DNA from: JBBSHE01 sp038253325
GTDB taxonomy: Bacteria > Actinomycetota > Actinomycetes > Propionibacteriales > Nocardioidaceae
Direction: 5' to 3'
DNA: 64,000 bases
Assembly: GCA_038253325.1 (NCBI GenBank)
Contig: JBBSHE010000006.1
Span: 1-64,000 of the forward strand
Both the position numbers and the translations under genes were made by a program. The notes beneath the pieces are model-generated. The model did no database searches, was not told the DNA's origin, and was given only the letters and a program-made list of their open reading frames with translations. Of this stretch, positions 8,174 through 18,256 are shown one piece after another. Each line of letters opens with the position of its first letter. The stretch's first letter is position 1.

Positions 8174-8853
8174 TGCGGTGCGTCCTGGTCGTGCTCGAGT
8201 GGTGCCAGCAGCTGCTCGAGCTCGTCCTCCGCCTCCGACGGCGCCACGAACAGGAGTTCGTCGTGAGCCTCCAACGTCGCGTCCCGGTCGGGCGCGTACA
8301 CCCGGCCGTCGCGCACCATCGCCACCATTAGCGTGTCGGCCGGCCATTCCAGCTCGCTGATCATCGTCCCGATGTGCGGTGAGTCGTCGGGAAGCGTGAG
8401 CTCGACCATGTTCGCGCCGCCCTGACGGAATGTGAACAGCCGGACCACGTCACCGATCGTGACCGCCTCTTCGACGAGCGCCGACATGATCCGAGGCGTC
8501 GACACCGAGACGTCCACCCCCCAGGCATCGGTGAAGAGCCACTCGTTCGCCGGGTGGTTGATCCGGCCGACCGTACGGGGCACGCCGAACTCTGTCTTGG
8601 CCAGCAGGGAGATCACCAGGTTTGCCTTGTCGTCGCCCGTCGCCGCGATCGCGACATGGCAGTTCTCCAGCGCCGCCTCCCGCAGGGACGACAACTCACA
8701 TGCGTCGGCGAGCAGCCACTCGGCCTTCGGGACCGTGTCCGCCTTGATGGCTCGGGGATTCTTGTCGATGAGCAGCACCTCGTGGCCGTTGTCGAGCAGC
8801 TCACTCGCGACCGACCGGCCGACCGCCCCGGCTCCAGCGATGACGACACGCAT
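8170..8853 (-). CDS. TrkA/RCK-type potassium channel regulatory protein (second of pair)
   Basis: This 227-residue protein has an N-terminal Rossmann RCK_N domain (MRVVIAGAGAVGRSVASELL, acidic DKN at the end of strand 2) that binds NAD(H) or nucleotides, and a C-terminal RCK_C domain (about 150-220) that can bind small ligands. It is the downstream member of a pair corresponding to mycobacterial ceoC. The start ATG overlaps the stop of the first TrkA gene by one base (TGATG). It likely gates a membrane K+ system, most plausibly the KimA-like permease next door. Confidence 0.9.
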   Translation of the reverse strand: MRVVIAGAGAVGRSVASELLDNGHEVLLIDKNPRAIKADTVPKAEWLLADACELSSLREAALENCHVAIAATGDDKANLVISLLAKTEFGVPRTVGRINHPANEWLFTDAWGVDVSVSTPRIMSALVEEAVTIGDVVRLFTFRQGGANMVELTLPDDSPHIGTMISELEWPADTLMVAMVRDGRVYAPDRDATLEAHDELLFVAPSEAEDELEQLLAPLEHDQDAPH

Positions 8854-9518
8854 CAGTCGGTCTCCTCCGGTCCGGCGCCGATCGCCGCGAACACGTCGTC
8901 GGCCTCAGCGTCGAGGAGTGCGATGTGCACGATGTCCCCTTCCTGAAGAGCGGTCGACTCGTTCGGCAGCCGTCCCTCTCCGCGCCGGGTGAAGAACGCC
9001 ACCCGGCAACCGACGGCGTGCTCGAACGCGGGCACCGAGAAGCCGACCCAGTTGACAGGTGCCAGGATCTCGTCGACCCGGATGGTGCCGGTCGGGTCGC
9101 GGTATCCCGGCTCTGACCCGTGTGGCAGGATCCGGCGCAACACCTGGTCGGCGGCCCACCGGACGGTTGCGACGGTCGGTATCCCCAGTCGCTCGTAGAC
9201 CTCCGCTCGACCAGGGTCGTAGATCCTCGCGACGACGTTGTCGAGGCCGAAGTCCTCGCGCGCCACCCGAGCCGCGATGATGTTGGAGTTGTCCCCGCTG
9301 CTGACCGCGGCGAACGCGTCTGCCTTTGCGATCCCGGCGCTCTCGAGGACGGCGCGGTCGAAGCCGAGCCCGGCGACCCGCTCTCCGGCGAACGACGGTC
9401 CCAGCCGGCGGAACGCCTCCGGGTTGAAGTCGATCACGGCAACGGTGTGGCTGCGGTCCTCCAGGCTGCGAGCCAACGTTGACCCCACCCGGCCGCAGCC
9501 CATGATCACGATGTGCAC
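8853..9518 (-). CDS. trkA: TrkA/RCK-type potassium uptake regulatory protein (first of pair)
   Basis: This 221-residue protein begins VHIVIMGCGRVGSTLARSLE, an RCK_N Rossmann domain with DFNP after strand 2, followed by an RCK_C domain (about residues 135-215). It corresponds to mycobacterial ceoB. The GTG start has GAGGGAA upstream. A longer reading frame exists to the right, but it crosses the promoter of the divergent permease and lacks homology. No TrkH or KtrB pore subunit lies nearby. Confidence 0.9.
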   Translation of the reverse strand: MHIVIMGCGRVGSTLARSLEDRSHTVAVIDFNPEAFRRLGPSFAGERVAGLGFDRAVLESAGIAKADAFAAVSSGDNSNIIAARVAREDFGLDNVVARIYDPGRAEVYERLGIPTVATVRWAADQVLRRILPHGSEPGYRDPTGTIRVDEILAPVNWVGFSVPAFEHAVGCRVAFFTRRGEGRLPNESTALQEGDIVHIALLDAEADDVFAAIGAGPEETD

Positions 9519-9593
9519 GATGAGATTCCCTCGATTGTCCGACGCAGCCCCGACGCTACTACGAGGCCGCCGGTCGGGTACGGTGCCATGGTC

Positions 9594-9599
9594 TAGCAT
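9594..9599 (+). promoter_or_regulatory. -10 element of the KimA-like gene (leaderless)
   Basis: TAGCAT lies seven nucleotides before the GTG of the permease in the 88-nt gap divergent from trkA. No ribosome-binding site is present. Confidence 0.45.
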
Positions 9600-9606
9600 C
9601 CCGACC

Positions 9607-11715
9607 GTGGGACTTCGCGACGTCGGCAAGCGACTGCTGATCGGACGTAAGCTCCGCAGTACTCAGCTGGGCGAGACGCTGCTTCCGAAGCGGATCGCCC
9701 TTCCCGTCTTCGCGAGCGATGCCCTCTCATCGGTCGGCTATGCGCCCGACGAGATCTTCTTGACGCTCTCGGCGGCGGGGCTGGCGTACTACACGATCTC
9801 CTGGAAGATCGGGATCGCGGTCGCTCTCGTGATGCTGACCGTGGTCGCGTCGTACCGACAGAACGTGCAGGCCTACCAGTCCGGTGGCGGCGACTACGAG
9901 GTCGCCACGACGAACATCGGGCGCAACGCGGGCCTGACCGTCGCCAGCGCGCTGATGGTCGACTATGTCCTCACCGTCGCCGTCTCCATTTCCTCCGCGG
10001 CCCAGTACGCGGCCGCGGCCATCGACCCGCTACAGGGGCACGAGGCCACCATCGCCATCGGCGCGACCGTGTTCCTGATGACGATGAACCTCCGTGGGGT
10101 ACGCGAGTCCGGGACGGCGTTCGCCATACCGACGTACATCTTCATGGTCTCCATCCTCGGCATGGCGCTGTACGGCTTCATCCGGTATTTCAACGGCTCG
10201 CTGCCGAAGTCCGAGCTCGCCGGCTACTCCCTCCGCGGGACGGAGCACATCACCGGTGGGATCGGCAGCTTCGCCCTGGTCTTCCTGGTGCTGCGGGCGT
10301 TCGCATCCGGATCTGCTGCACTGACTGGCGTCGAGGCGATCAGCAACGGGGTGCCGGCGTTCCGCAAGCCGAAGGGAAAGAATGCCGCGACGACACTCCT
10401 GCTGCTCGGGACGATCGCGATCTCGATGGGGTTGTCGATCCTCATCCTCGGCAACCTGATGGACGTCCGGCTCGCCGACGTCGACAACGGTGTCCGGCTC
10501 GTCAGCCCGGACCATATCCCGTTGCCGTCGAGCTTCAACCAGGACCCGGTCATCGGTCAGCTGGCGAAGGGGATCTTCGACCAGTTCCCGCTCGGCTTCT
10601 ATGTGGTGGCCGCCTCGACCGGGGTCATCTTGATGCTTGCGGCCAACACGGCGTACAACGGCTTCCCGGTCCTCAGTTCGATCCTGGCGAGGGACGGCTA
10701 CCTGCCGCGCCAGCTGCACACCCGCGGCGACCGGCTCGCCTACTCGAATGGGATCGTGCTGCTTGCTGGCTTCGCGGTCTTGCTGATCTTTGCGTTCGAC
10801 GCGCAGGTCACGCGGCTGATCCAGCTCTACATCGTCGGCGTGTTCGTGTCGTTCACGACCAGCCAGGCGGGCATGATCCGGCACTGGACGCGCCGGCTGA
10901 AGACCGAGACGGACCCTCCGGTGCGGCGGCGGATGATGCGGAGCCGCGTCATCAACGCGATCGGCCTGTCCGTGACCGCCCTCGTCCTGGTGATCGTCCT
11001 GGTCACGAAGTTCCTGCACGGCGCGTGGATCGCGATCACCGCGATGGCGTTGCTCTTCTTCATGATGAAGTCGATCCGGCACCACTACGACCGGGTCACT
11101 GCGGAGCTCGAGGCCGACACGGAGGACGCGGCGCTGCCGTCACGGGTGCACGCGATCGTCCTCGTCTCGAAACTCCACAAACCGACCCTGCGCGCGCTTG
11201 CCTTCGCGCGCGCGTCGCGGCCCAACGTGCTCGAAGGTGTGACCGTCGACGTCGACCCTGACGCGACGGCCGCCTTGATGAGCCAGTGGGAGGAGGCGCA
11301 GGTCCCGGTCCCGCTGAAGGTGCTCGCCTCGCCGTTCCGCGAGATCACCCGACCCATCCTCGAGTACGTCCGTGACATCCGCCGGGCCTCACCGCGTGAC
11401 GTCGTCGCGGTGTTCATCCCGGAGTACGTCGTCGGACACTGGTGGGAACAGCTCCTCCACAACCAGAGCGCGCTCAGGCTGAAGGGACGGTTGCTCTTCA
11501 CCCGCGGAGTGATGGTGACGTCGGTCCCCTACCAGCTCCAGTCCTCCGTGCGGGCGGCCAAGCGTGCCGAGCGCAGCACGCTGGTCACTCCGGTCCTGCG
11601 CCGGGGCCGCGCCCAGGACCGCGAGGAACACCGTCAACGTGCGGAGGCGCGGGCCAAGCAGAAGGTTCAGCAGAAAAAGGCGGCAGCGGAGCGGCGCCGC
11701 GCCGGACGGAAGTGA
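9607..11715 (+). CDS. KimA-like APC-superfamily potassium permease
   Basis: This 702-residue protein has about 12 transmembrane segments (residues about 35-480) and a large C-terminal cytoplasmic domain with a very basic tail. The region FASDALSSVGYAPDEI, followed by SYRQNVQAYQSGGGDYEVA and ALMVDYVLTVAVSISSAAQ, closely parallels Bacillus KimA (YdaO), a high-affinity K+/H+ symporter in the KUP/APC group; annotation pipelines usually call these simply APC family permease. It is divergent from two RCK regulators, which supports a K+ role. Substrate is inferred, not shown. Confidence 0.8.
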   Translation: MGLRDVGKRLLIGRKLRSTQLGETLLPKRIALPVFASDALSSVGYAPDEIFLTLSAAGLAYYTISWKIGIAVALVMLTVVASYRQNVQAYQSGGGDYEVATTNIGRNAGLTVASALMVDYVLTVAVSISSAAQYAAAAIDPLQGHEATIAIGATVFLMTMNLRGVRESGTAFAIPTYIFMVSILGMALYGFIRYFNGSLPKSELAGYSLRGTEHITGGIGSFALVFLVLRAFASGSAALTGVEAISNGVPAFRKPKGKNAATTLLLLGTIAISMGLSILILGNLMDVRLADVDNGVRLVSPDHIPLPSSFNQDPVIGQLAKGIFDQFPLGFYVVAASTGVILMLAANTAYNGFPVLSSILARDGYLPRQLHTRGDRLAYSNGIVLLAGFAVLLIFAFDAQVTRLIQLYIVGVFVSFTTSQAGMIRHWTRRLKTETDPPVRRRMMRSRVINAIGLSVTALVLVIVLVTKFLHGAWIAITAMALLFFMMKSIRHHYDRVTAELEADTEDAALPSRVHAIVLVSKLHKPTLRALAFARASRPNVLEGVTVDVDPDATAALMSQWEEAQVPVPLKVLASPFREITRPILEYVRDIRRASPRDVVAVFIPEYVVGHWWEQLLHNQSALRLKGRLLFTRGVMVTSVPYQLQSSVRAAKRAERSTLVTPVLRRGRAQDREEHRQRAEARAKQKVQQKKAAAERRRAGRK

Positions 11716-11733
11716 TATCTTGACATCAAGATA
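11716..11733. promoter_or_regulatory. Palindromic operator upstream of acnA
   Basis: TATCTTGACATCAAGATA is an 8-2-8 inverted repeat beginning immediately after the permease stop and ending 33 nt before the acnA start. It includes TTGACA and a possible -10 (TATCTT), so a bound protein would block transcription. MarR-family TamR controls aconitase in Streptomyces through sites of this general size; that regulator is a candidate only. Confidence 0.6.
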
Positions 11734-11766
11734 GTTTGGACGAGAAGAGACGCCGAGGAGAGACAC

Positions 11767-14604
<2,838 letters not shown>

Positions 14605-14608
14605 TCGG

Positions 14609-15124
14609 GTGACGATTCACTCCGAGCATCCGTTCGCCACTCCACCGGCGGATCGGGACCAGGTCCGCCAGTTTCGTGGGCGGATCGCCGCCGGAGTCAC
14701 GATTTGGACCGCCAGCAGCGACGGCCGGCCGGCCGGGCTGACCGTTTCGTCGATGCTGGTGGCAGCGGGCTCACCGGGGCGGGTGCTCGGGCTGATCGAC
14801 CCGGACTCGGATCTGTACCTGGCGATGCGGGAGTCTGGACTGGTGGCCGTCAGCGTCCTCGGTTCCGCGCACCGTTATCTTGCCGACGCGTTCGCCGGGC
14901 TCGTACCCGCCCCGGGCGGAGTGTTCCGGCTCGCCACCTGGCACCCGACGGCGTTCGGCCCGGTGCTGTCCGATGCGGTCGCCTGGGCGGGTGCGCGGCT
15001 GGTTGAGGAGGAACCCAAGCCGGCGGGCTGGGGCAACCTCGTCGAGGCCGTCATCGACTCGGTCGACAACGGTGGCGCCTCCGCCGGGCTCGTGCATCAC
15101 CGAGGCCGTTACACCGCGCTCTGA
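14609..15124 (+). CDS. Flavin reductase-like (FMN-binding split-barrel) protein
   Basis: This 171-residue protein has the layout of the flavin reductase-like domain: FRGRIAAGVTIWTASSDGRPAG, a VSSMLVAAGSPGRVLGLID strand region, VSVLGSAHRYLADAFAG and FGPVL. Such proteins bind FMN and either reduce flavin with NAD(P)H or act as small FMN enzymes. The GTG start is 4 nt after the aconitase stop, so it may be read from the acnA transcript. No partner monooxygenase is nearby, so the physiological role is open. Confidence 0.75.
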   Translation: MTIHSEHPFATPPADRDQVRQFRGRIAAGVTIWTASSDGRPAGLTVSSMLVAAGSPGRVLGLIDPDSDLYLAMRESGLVAVSVLGSAHRYLADAFAGLVPAPGGVFRLATWHPTAFGPVLSDAVAWAGARLVEEEPKPAGWGNLVEAVIDSVDNGGASAGLVHHRGRYTAL

Positions 15125-15142
15125 CGTCGCGCTCGGGCGCGG

Positions 15143-15148
15143 TAGCCT
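15143..15148 (+). promoter_or_regulatory. -10 element of AlkZ-like gene (leaderless)
   Basis: TAGCCT lies eight nucleotides before the ATG with no ribosome-binding site. Confidence 0.4.
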
Positions 15149-15156
15149 GCCGTGCC

Positions 15157-16284
15157 ATGGGTCGTCGATGGACGAGCGAACGGCTGCGGTCGACGGCGCT
15201 CGGTCGACAGTTCCCGTCGTTGCGAGGTCGCGACCGTTGCGGACTGCTCGACATCTGTCGTCGGCTCGGACCGATCCAGTCCCAGGTCCCGCGTGCGCCG
15301 TTCGTCGGTCTGGCCGCGCGGCTGCCCGGGGTCTCCCACCACACCATCGTCGAAGCGTTCGACGCGTACGAGCTGATCAAGACGACCAGCCTGCGGGGGA
15401 CCGTGCACACCACCACCCGGGAGCAGTATTCCCTCGTCGACGCGGTCGCGCAGCGGACCTGGGCCGGGCCGGCCACCACGCACTTCAAGTTCGAGCAGGT
15501 GACGATCTCCGACCTACGCGCCGAGGCGGAGCGGTACTGCCGGCAGTGGCGCTCCCGCAAGGACGTCGTTGCACACCTGCGCTCGTGGCTGGCAGAACGC
15601 GACGGTGAAGCCTCGGCCGCAAAGCTCGACCTGCCATCCGGCACCGGCTACGGCTGGGGCCACAGTGCAATCGTGCGGCGGCCGTACGACGACCGTTGGG
15701 ACCGGCGCACGGACACGTTGCACCGGACCGCCAGAAGCTTCCTCGAGGTCGGGGAGGTCAACCCCGAGGACGCGCTCGTCGAGCTGGCCAGGATCCACCT
15801 GAGCTCGTTCGGCCCGGCGACGCGCCGCGACCTCGCATGGTGGACGGGCGAGACCTTGACCCGGGTGGACCAGGCGATCCGGGCCCTCGGTGACGAGCTG
15901 GTCACTGTCGTCGGCGTCGACGGTGGTACGTACCTCGACCTGGCGGCGCCGCCGTCCGGCGGGAGAGACCCCGGAACGCGGTTGCTGCCGGAGTACGACG
16001 GCCTGTTGCTCGGCTATGCACCGGAGAACCGTGGCCGGTTCCTCGACCTCGCCAGCGTCGACCTCGTGTGGATGAGGGCCAACGGGATGTACTTGCCGAC
16101 GCTGCTCGCCGATGGCCGGCTGGTCGCCTCGTGGAAGGTCGTCACGACGGGCAGGCGCACGGACATCGAGATCACTATGCTGCCCCGTGAGCAGGCGGTC
16201 AGCGATGCTGACCTGACGCGTGCCGTCGCCGATGTTGAACGGGCCCTCGACCTCGAGATCACCGACATCCGCAGACAGGAGTGA
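15157..16284 (+). CDS. Winged-helix DNA-binding protein, AlkZ-like DNA glycosylase family (HTH_42)
   Basis: This 375-residue protein has the HTH_42 family architecture: LGPIQSQVPRAP near residues 38-49, a central AWWTG segment (FGPATRRDLAWWTGE) and a C-terminal LLPEYDGLLLGY block. AlkZ and relatives are glycosylases that unhook bulky or crosslinked purines and use a Q-x-Q catalytic pair; here Q41-S-Q43 fits that position. Many family members in actinobacteria are uncharacterised, so activity is inferred. The last four codons and stop (RRQE) lie inside a 27-bp sequence repeated 1.63 kb downstream, so foreign DNA has been placed directly behind this gene. Confidence 0.78.
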   Translation: MGRRWTSERLRSTALGRQFPSLRGRDRCGLLDICRRLGPIQSQVPRAPFVGLAARLPGVSHHTIVEAFDAYELIKTTSLRGTVHTTTREQYSLVDAVAQRTWAGPATTHFKFEQVTISDLRAEAERYCRQWRSRKDVVAHLRSWLAERDGEASAAKLDLPSGTGYGWGHSAIVRRPYDDRWDRRTDTLHRTARSFLEVGEVNPEDALVELARIHLSSFGPATRRDLAWWTGETLTRVDQAIRALGDELVTVVGVDGGTYLDLAAPPSGGRDPGTRLLPEYDGLLLGYAPENRGRFLDLASVDLVWMRANGMYLPTLLADGRLVASWKVVTTGRRTDIEITMLPREQAVSDADLTRAVADVERALDLEITDIRRQE

Positions 16285-16296
16285 GGCCTCTCAAAG
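16270..16296 (+). repeat. Left direct repeat (att-like) at 3' end of the AlkZ-like gene
   Basis: This 27-bp sequence starting CGCAGACAGGAGTGAGGCC covers the last four codons and stop of the AlkZ-like gene. It recurs at 17903-17929 with only two differences (25/27). It contains the near-palindrome TGAGGCCTCTCA. Sequences flanking the two copies are unrelated, as expected for attachment sites or a target duplication. Confidence 0.75.
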
Positions 16297-16407
16297 CGGG
16301 TTGCTTCGTGGCGCCCCAAAGGGTCCGGCGCCCGTTCGCGTCCTGTCCCTGATTCCCCAACGCTGCACCGCGTTTTGCTGGATCGAAGCTTCCTTGGCCA
16401 CCAAGGG

Positions 16408-17034
16408 TCAGCGCGCTAGTGTCGCGCGACCCTCGTAGATCGCGTACTCCGGCTCGAGGTGCGTGACGAGCCGGTCGTATGCTCCCTGGGACAGTTGAAC
16501 CGGGCGCTCGGGCGAGACATTGATACGGTCTAGGCGCACCTTTCGCTGAAGTTTGTCCTCCAAGTACGCAACAAATGCATCCATTTGTTCGTACCGGAAG
16601 ATCCGATCCACTCCGACCAAACCACTCGTGCTTCTCACGAATGCAGACTGGCTCACCCCATCGACCCGCGCGTATGGCGTCGCTCGATGAACATATGCCT
16701 CAGCGAACTCCTCGAAGGAGACGTTCCCCGTGAAGTTCTCCCGACGGGCACTCCTGTGCTCGGCAAGGTCAGGACGCGACCGATATCGCCACCAGCTATA
16801 GACCCAGTCAACCGGCTCACGGAACAGGCACACCACCTCATACGACTTCGGGCCAAACCCTCCGTGCTCCAATAACGGCACAACGAGCCGTTCGAAGTCC
16901 GTCATGCAGATGTGCTTGAGGCCGCCTCCGGTGAAAGCAACCCCTGCGTGGCGGCCGATCGCGGACTCGACGGCGCTCGACCCACACTTCGGCATCGCGA
17001 GGAACACAAATCCTCGCCGAGGATAGGCCAGCAT
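16408..17034 (-). CDS. Sulfotransferase family protein
   Basis: This 208-residue protein has the PAPS-binding layout of sulfotransferases: a 5'-phosphosulfate loop FLAMPKCGSSAVE at residues 11-23 and a 3'-phosphate motif CLFREPVDWVYSWWRYRSR around residues 75-95. It would move a sulfuryl group from PAPS to an unknown acceptor, often a glycan or lipid. The ATG has GGCGGAGA upstream. GC content is visibly lower (about 50-60% in sampled lines) than in neighbouring genes, and the gene sits between 27-bp direct repeats, so horizontal acquisition is likely. No glycosyltransferase or PAPS synthesis gene is near. Confidence 0.78.
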   Translation of the reverse strand: MLAYPRRGFVFLAMPKCGSSAVESAIGRHAGVAFTGGGLKHICMTDFERLVVPLLEHGGFGPKSYEVVCLFREPVDWVYSWWRYRSRPDLAEHRSARRENFTGNVSFEEFAEAYVHRATPYARVDGVSQSAFVRSTSGLVGVDRIFRYEQMDAFVAYLEDKLQRKVRLDRINVSPERPVQLSQGAYDRLVTHLEPEYAIYEGRATLAR

Positions 17035-17345
17035 GGATTCTCCGCCCTGGTGACTCCGACTCGACCAACGGGAGACTACCTGCGCGGCCCCAGGCTGACA
17101 GGAGTTCAAGCCAGGTTTCTGCGCCAGCGCAACGCAGCCCCGCGTCGGGGGCGTAGTCGAACTGCAGCGCGACCCGGCTGAAGTACCGGTCAGGTCGTGC
17201 AAATTCCCGCCGCAACACGAAGGAGACGGTCGGCGCGGGCGATGATCTCGTCTGCGCGATGGCCACCGGACCATGGACCACTTGGACGACCGCGGAACCG
17301 GCCAGACCGGGCCGCGGGTGGGAAATCCTGGAGTATCATGAGTCC
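17035..17345. other. Intergenic stretch inside the direct-repeat segment
   Basis: No convincing gene is visible. A minus-strand frame (about 17281-17060) encodes a non-random-looking FARPDRYFSRVALQFDY stretch that stops resembling protein once it enters the sulfotransferase region; it may be a decayed end of another gene, but I cannot identify it. Confidence 0.3.
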
Positions 17346-17531
17346 ATGCTGAAGCTGCTGCGGATCGCCCTTTTGCTCGTCATCGCCTTTCTCATGCTCA
17401 CTGGCGTCGTGATCGGGCTCGGAACAACCGGCACTGGCCCAATCGAGAAGGCGGTGCTGGTCGTCTACGGCGGCATGCTGCTGGTCGCGGCCGTCAAGGT
17501 GAACAGCATCGGGAGACCGGCGGTCCGGTAG
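17346..17531 (+). CDS. Small two-helix membrane protein
   Basis: This 61-residue frame has two clear hydrophobic segments, IALLLVIAFLMLTGVVIGL and AVLVVYGGMLLVAAV, separated by a short polar turn (GTTGTGPIEK), with a short basic tail. This amphipathic hairpin design is common in small actinobacterial membrane proteins of unknown function. The ribosome-binding site is weak (GGAG about 14 nt upstream), so the start is uncertain. It lies within the direct-repeat segment downstream of the divergent sulfotransferase. Confidence 0.5.
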   Translation: MLKLLRIALLLVIAFLMLTGVVIGLGTTGTGPIEKAVLVVYGGMLLVAAVKVNSIGRPAVR

Positions 17532-17618
17532 GGCTCTGAGACGTGCCGTCAAGCGCACCGGCCAGAGGGTTGCGCATACAAGTGACCATGGTCCCCGGAC
17601 TTTGGCACCGCGAAGGCC

Positions 17619-17696
17619 ATGTACAAGATCACCTACCCCAACGGGAAGATCCATGTCGGCATGGATCTTGACCGGCACGATGATGTCTTTCGGTAG
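17619..17696 (+). pseudogene. GIY-YIG nuclease remnant
   Basis: A 25-codon frame reading MYKITYPNGKIHVGMDLDRH matches the start of the small stand-alone GIY-YIG nucleases of actinobacteria, whose motif is usually YKITYPNGKIYVGMDLT. It ends at TAG after VFR, so the catalytic Arg/Glu part is missing. This is a decayed nuclease fragment inside the direct-repeat segment and the only mobile-DNA-like coding trace there. Confidence 0.6.
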
Positions 17697-17902
17697 CCCG
17701 GCCGTCAGTGGTGGAAGGCGTTAGCCTCATAACGTCAACCCGTAACGTGACGGCCGACCGGTCGACCTGGCGGCGGGTGCTGTGCTCGGACAGACCGCGG
17801 AGCTGTGAGAGTTTCGTGAGAGAACGGTCCCTGACTGGCGAATGCCCAGCGGCACGGGTGGGAACACCTTCCCTGACGTGCGCCGAGGTGACAGCATTGT
17901 GA

Positions 17903-17929
17903 CGCAGACAGGTGTGAGGCCCCTCAAAG
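17903..17929 (+). repeat. Right direct repeat (att-like)
   Basis: This 27-bp copy, 25/27 identical to 16270-16296, still spells the end of the AlkZ-like reading frame (CGC AGA CAG GTG TGA). It is followed directly by a hairpin that looks like that gene's original terminator. It marks the right end of the inserted segment. Confidence 0.75.
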
Positions 17930-17946
17930 TATGAGTCTGAGGGGCC
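17918..17946 (+). terminator. Hairpin, probable displaced terminator of the AlkZ-like gene
   Basis: GGCCCCTCA and TGAGGGGCC form a perfect 9-bp stem with an 11-nt loop. The left arm lies inside the right direct repeat; the left direct repeat retains only a mutated left arm (GGCCTCTCA). This suggests the hairpin once followed the AlkZ-like stop codon directly and was moved 1.6 kb away by the insertion. Confidence 0.55.
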
Positions 17947-17953
17947 CCACGGT

Positions 17954-17980
17954 GGTCGGAGTGAGGTGACGTCTCCGACC
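17954..17980 (+). terminator. Second hairpin
   Basis: GGTCGGAG and CTCCGACC form an 8-bp stem with an 11-nt loop, 8 nt after the previous hairpin. Tandem hairpins in a convergent gap are consistent with transcription termination. Confidence 0.4.
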
Positions 17981-18256
17981 TCACGGACGGCCCGTCTGGT
18001 CCCATCAGCCTCGTCACCGGCTGGTGCGGCGAGCAAGCTCACCGTGCGGATCCTCGGTTTTCCGTCCGATCCCGTCTTCCCTTGCGGGAGGACGTGAGAG
18101 ATGTCTACACGTCCGGCTGACCGCCGCACAACAGTTTCCGGCAAACGATTCGAGAAACTTCGCCGACCCGGCGTGTCGTCCACAGCTGCGTTGCACTCAC
18201 CCACCGATCGACCGGCCTTTTCCACAATCTCGACGCCGGCGCTGTGGAGAACGCGT
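17981..18256. other. Intergenic stretch, nothing recognised
   Basis: Between the tandem hairpins and the end of the HIT gene I see no frame with a credible start, ribosome-binding site or family motif. Confidence 0.5.

Noticed and set aside
9238..9606. Upstream extension of the KimA-like gene across trkA
   Set aside because: It overlaps trkA antisense and the KimA homology starts at the GTG at 9607 with a -10 element just before it.
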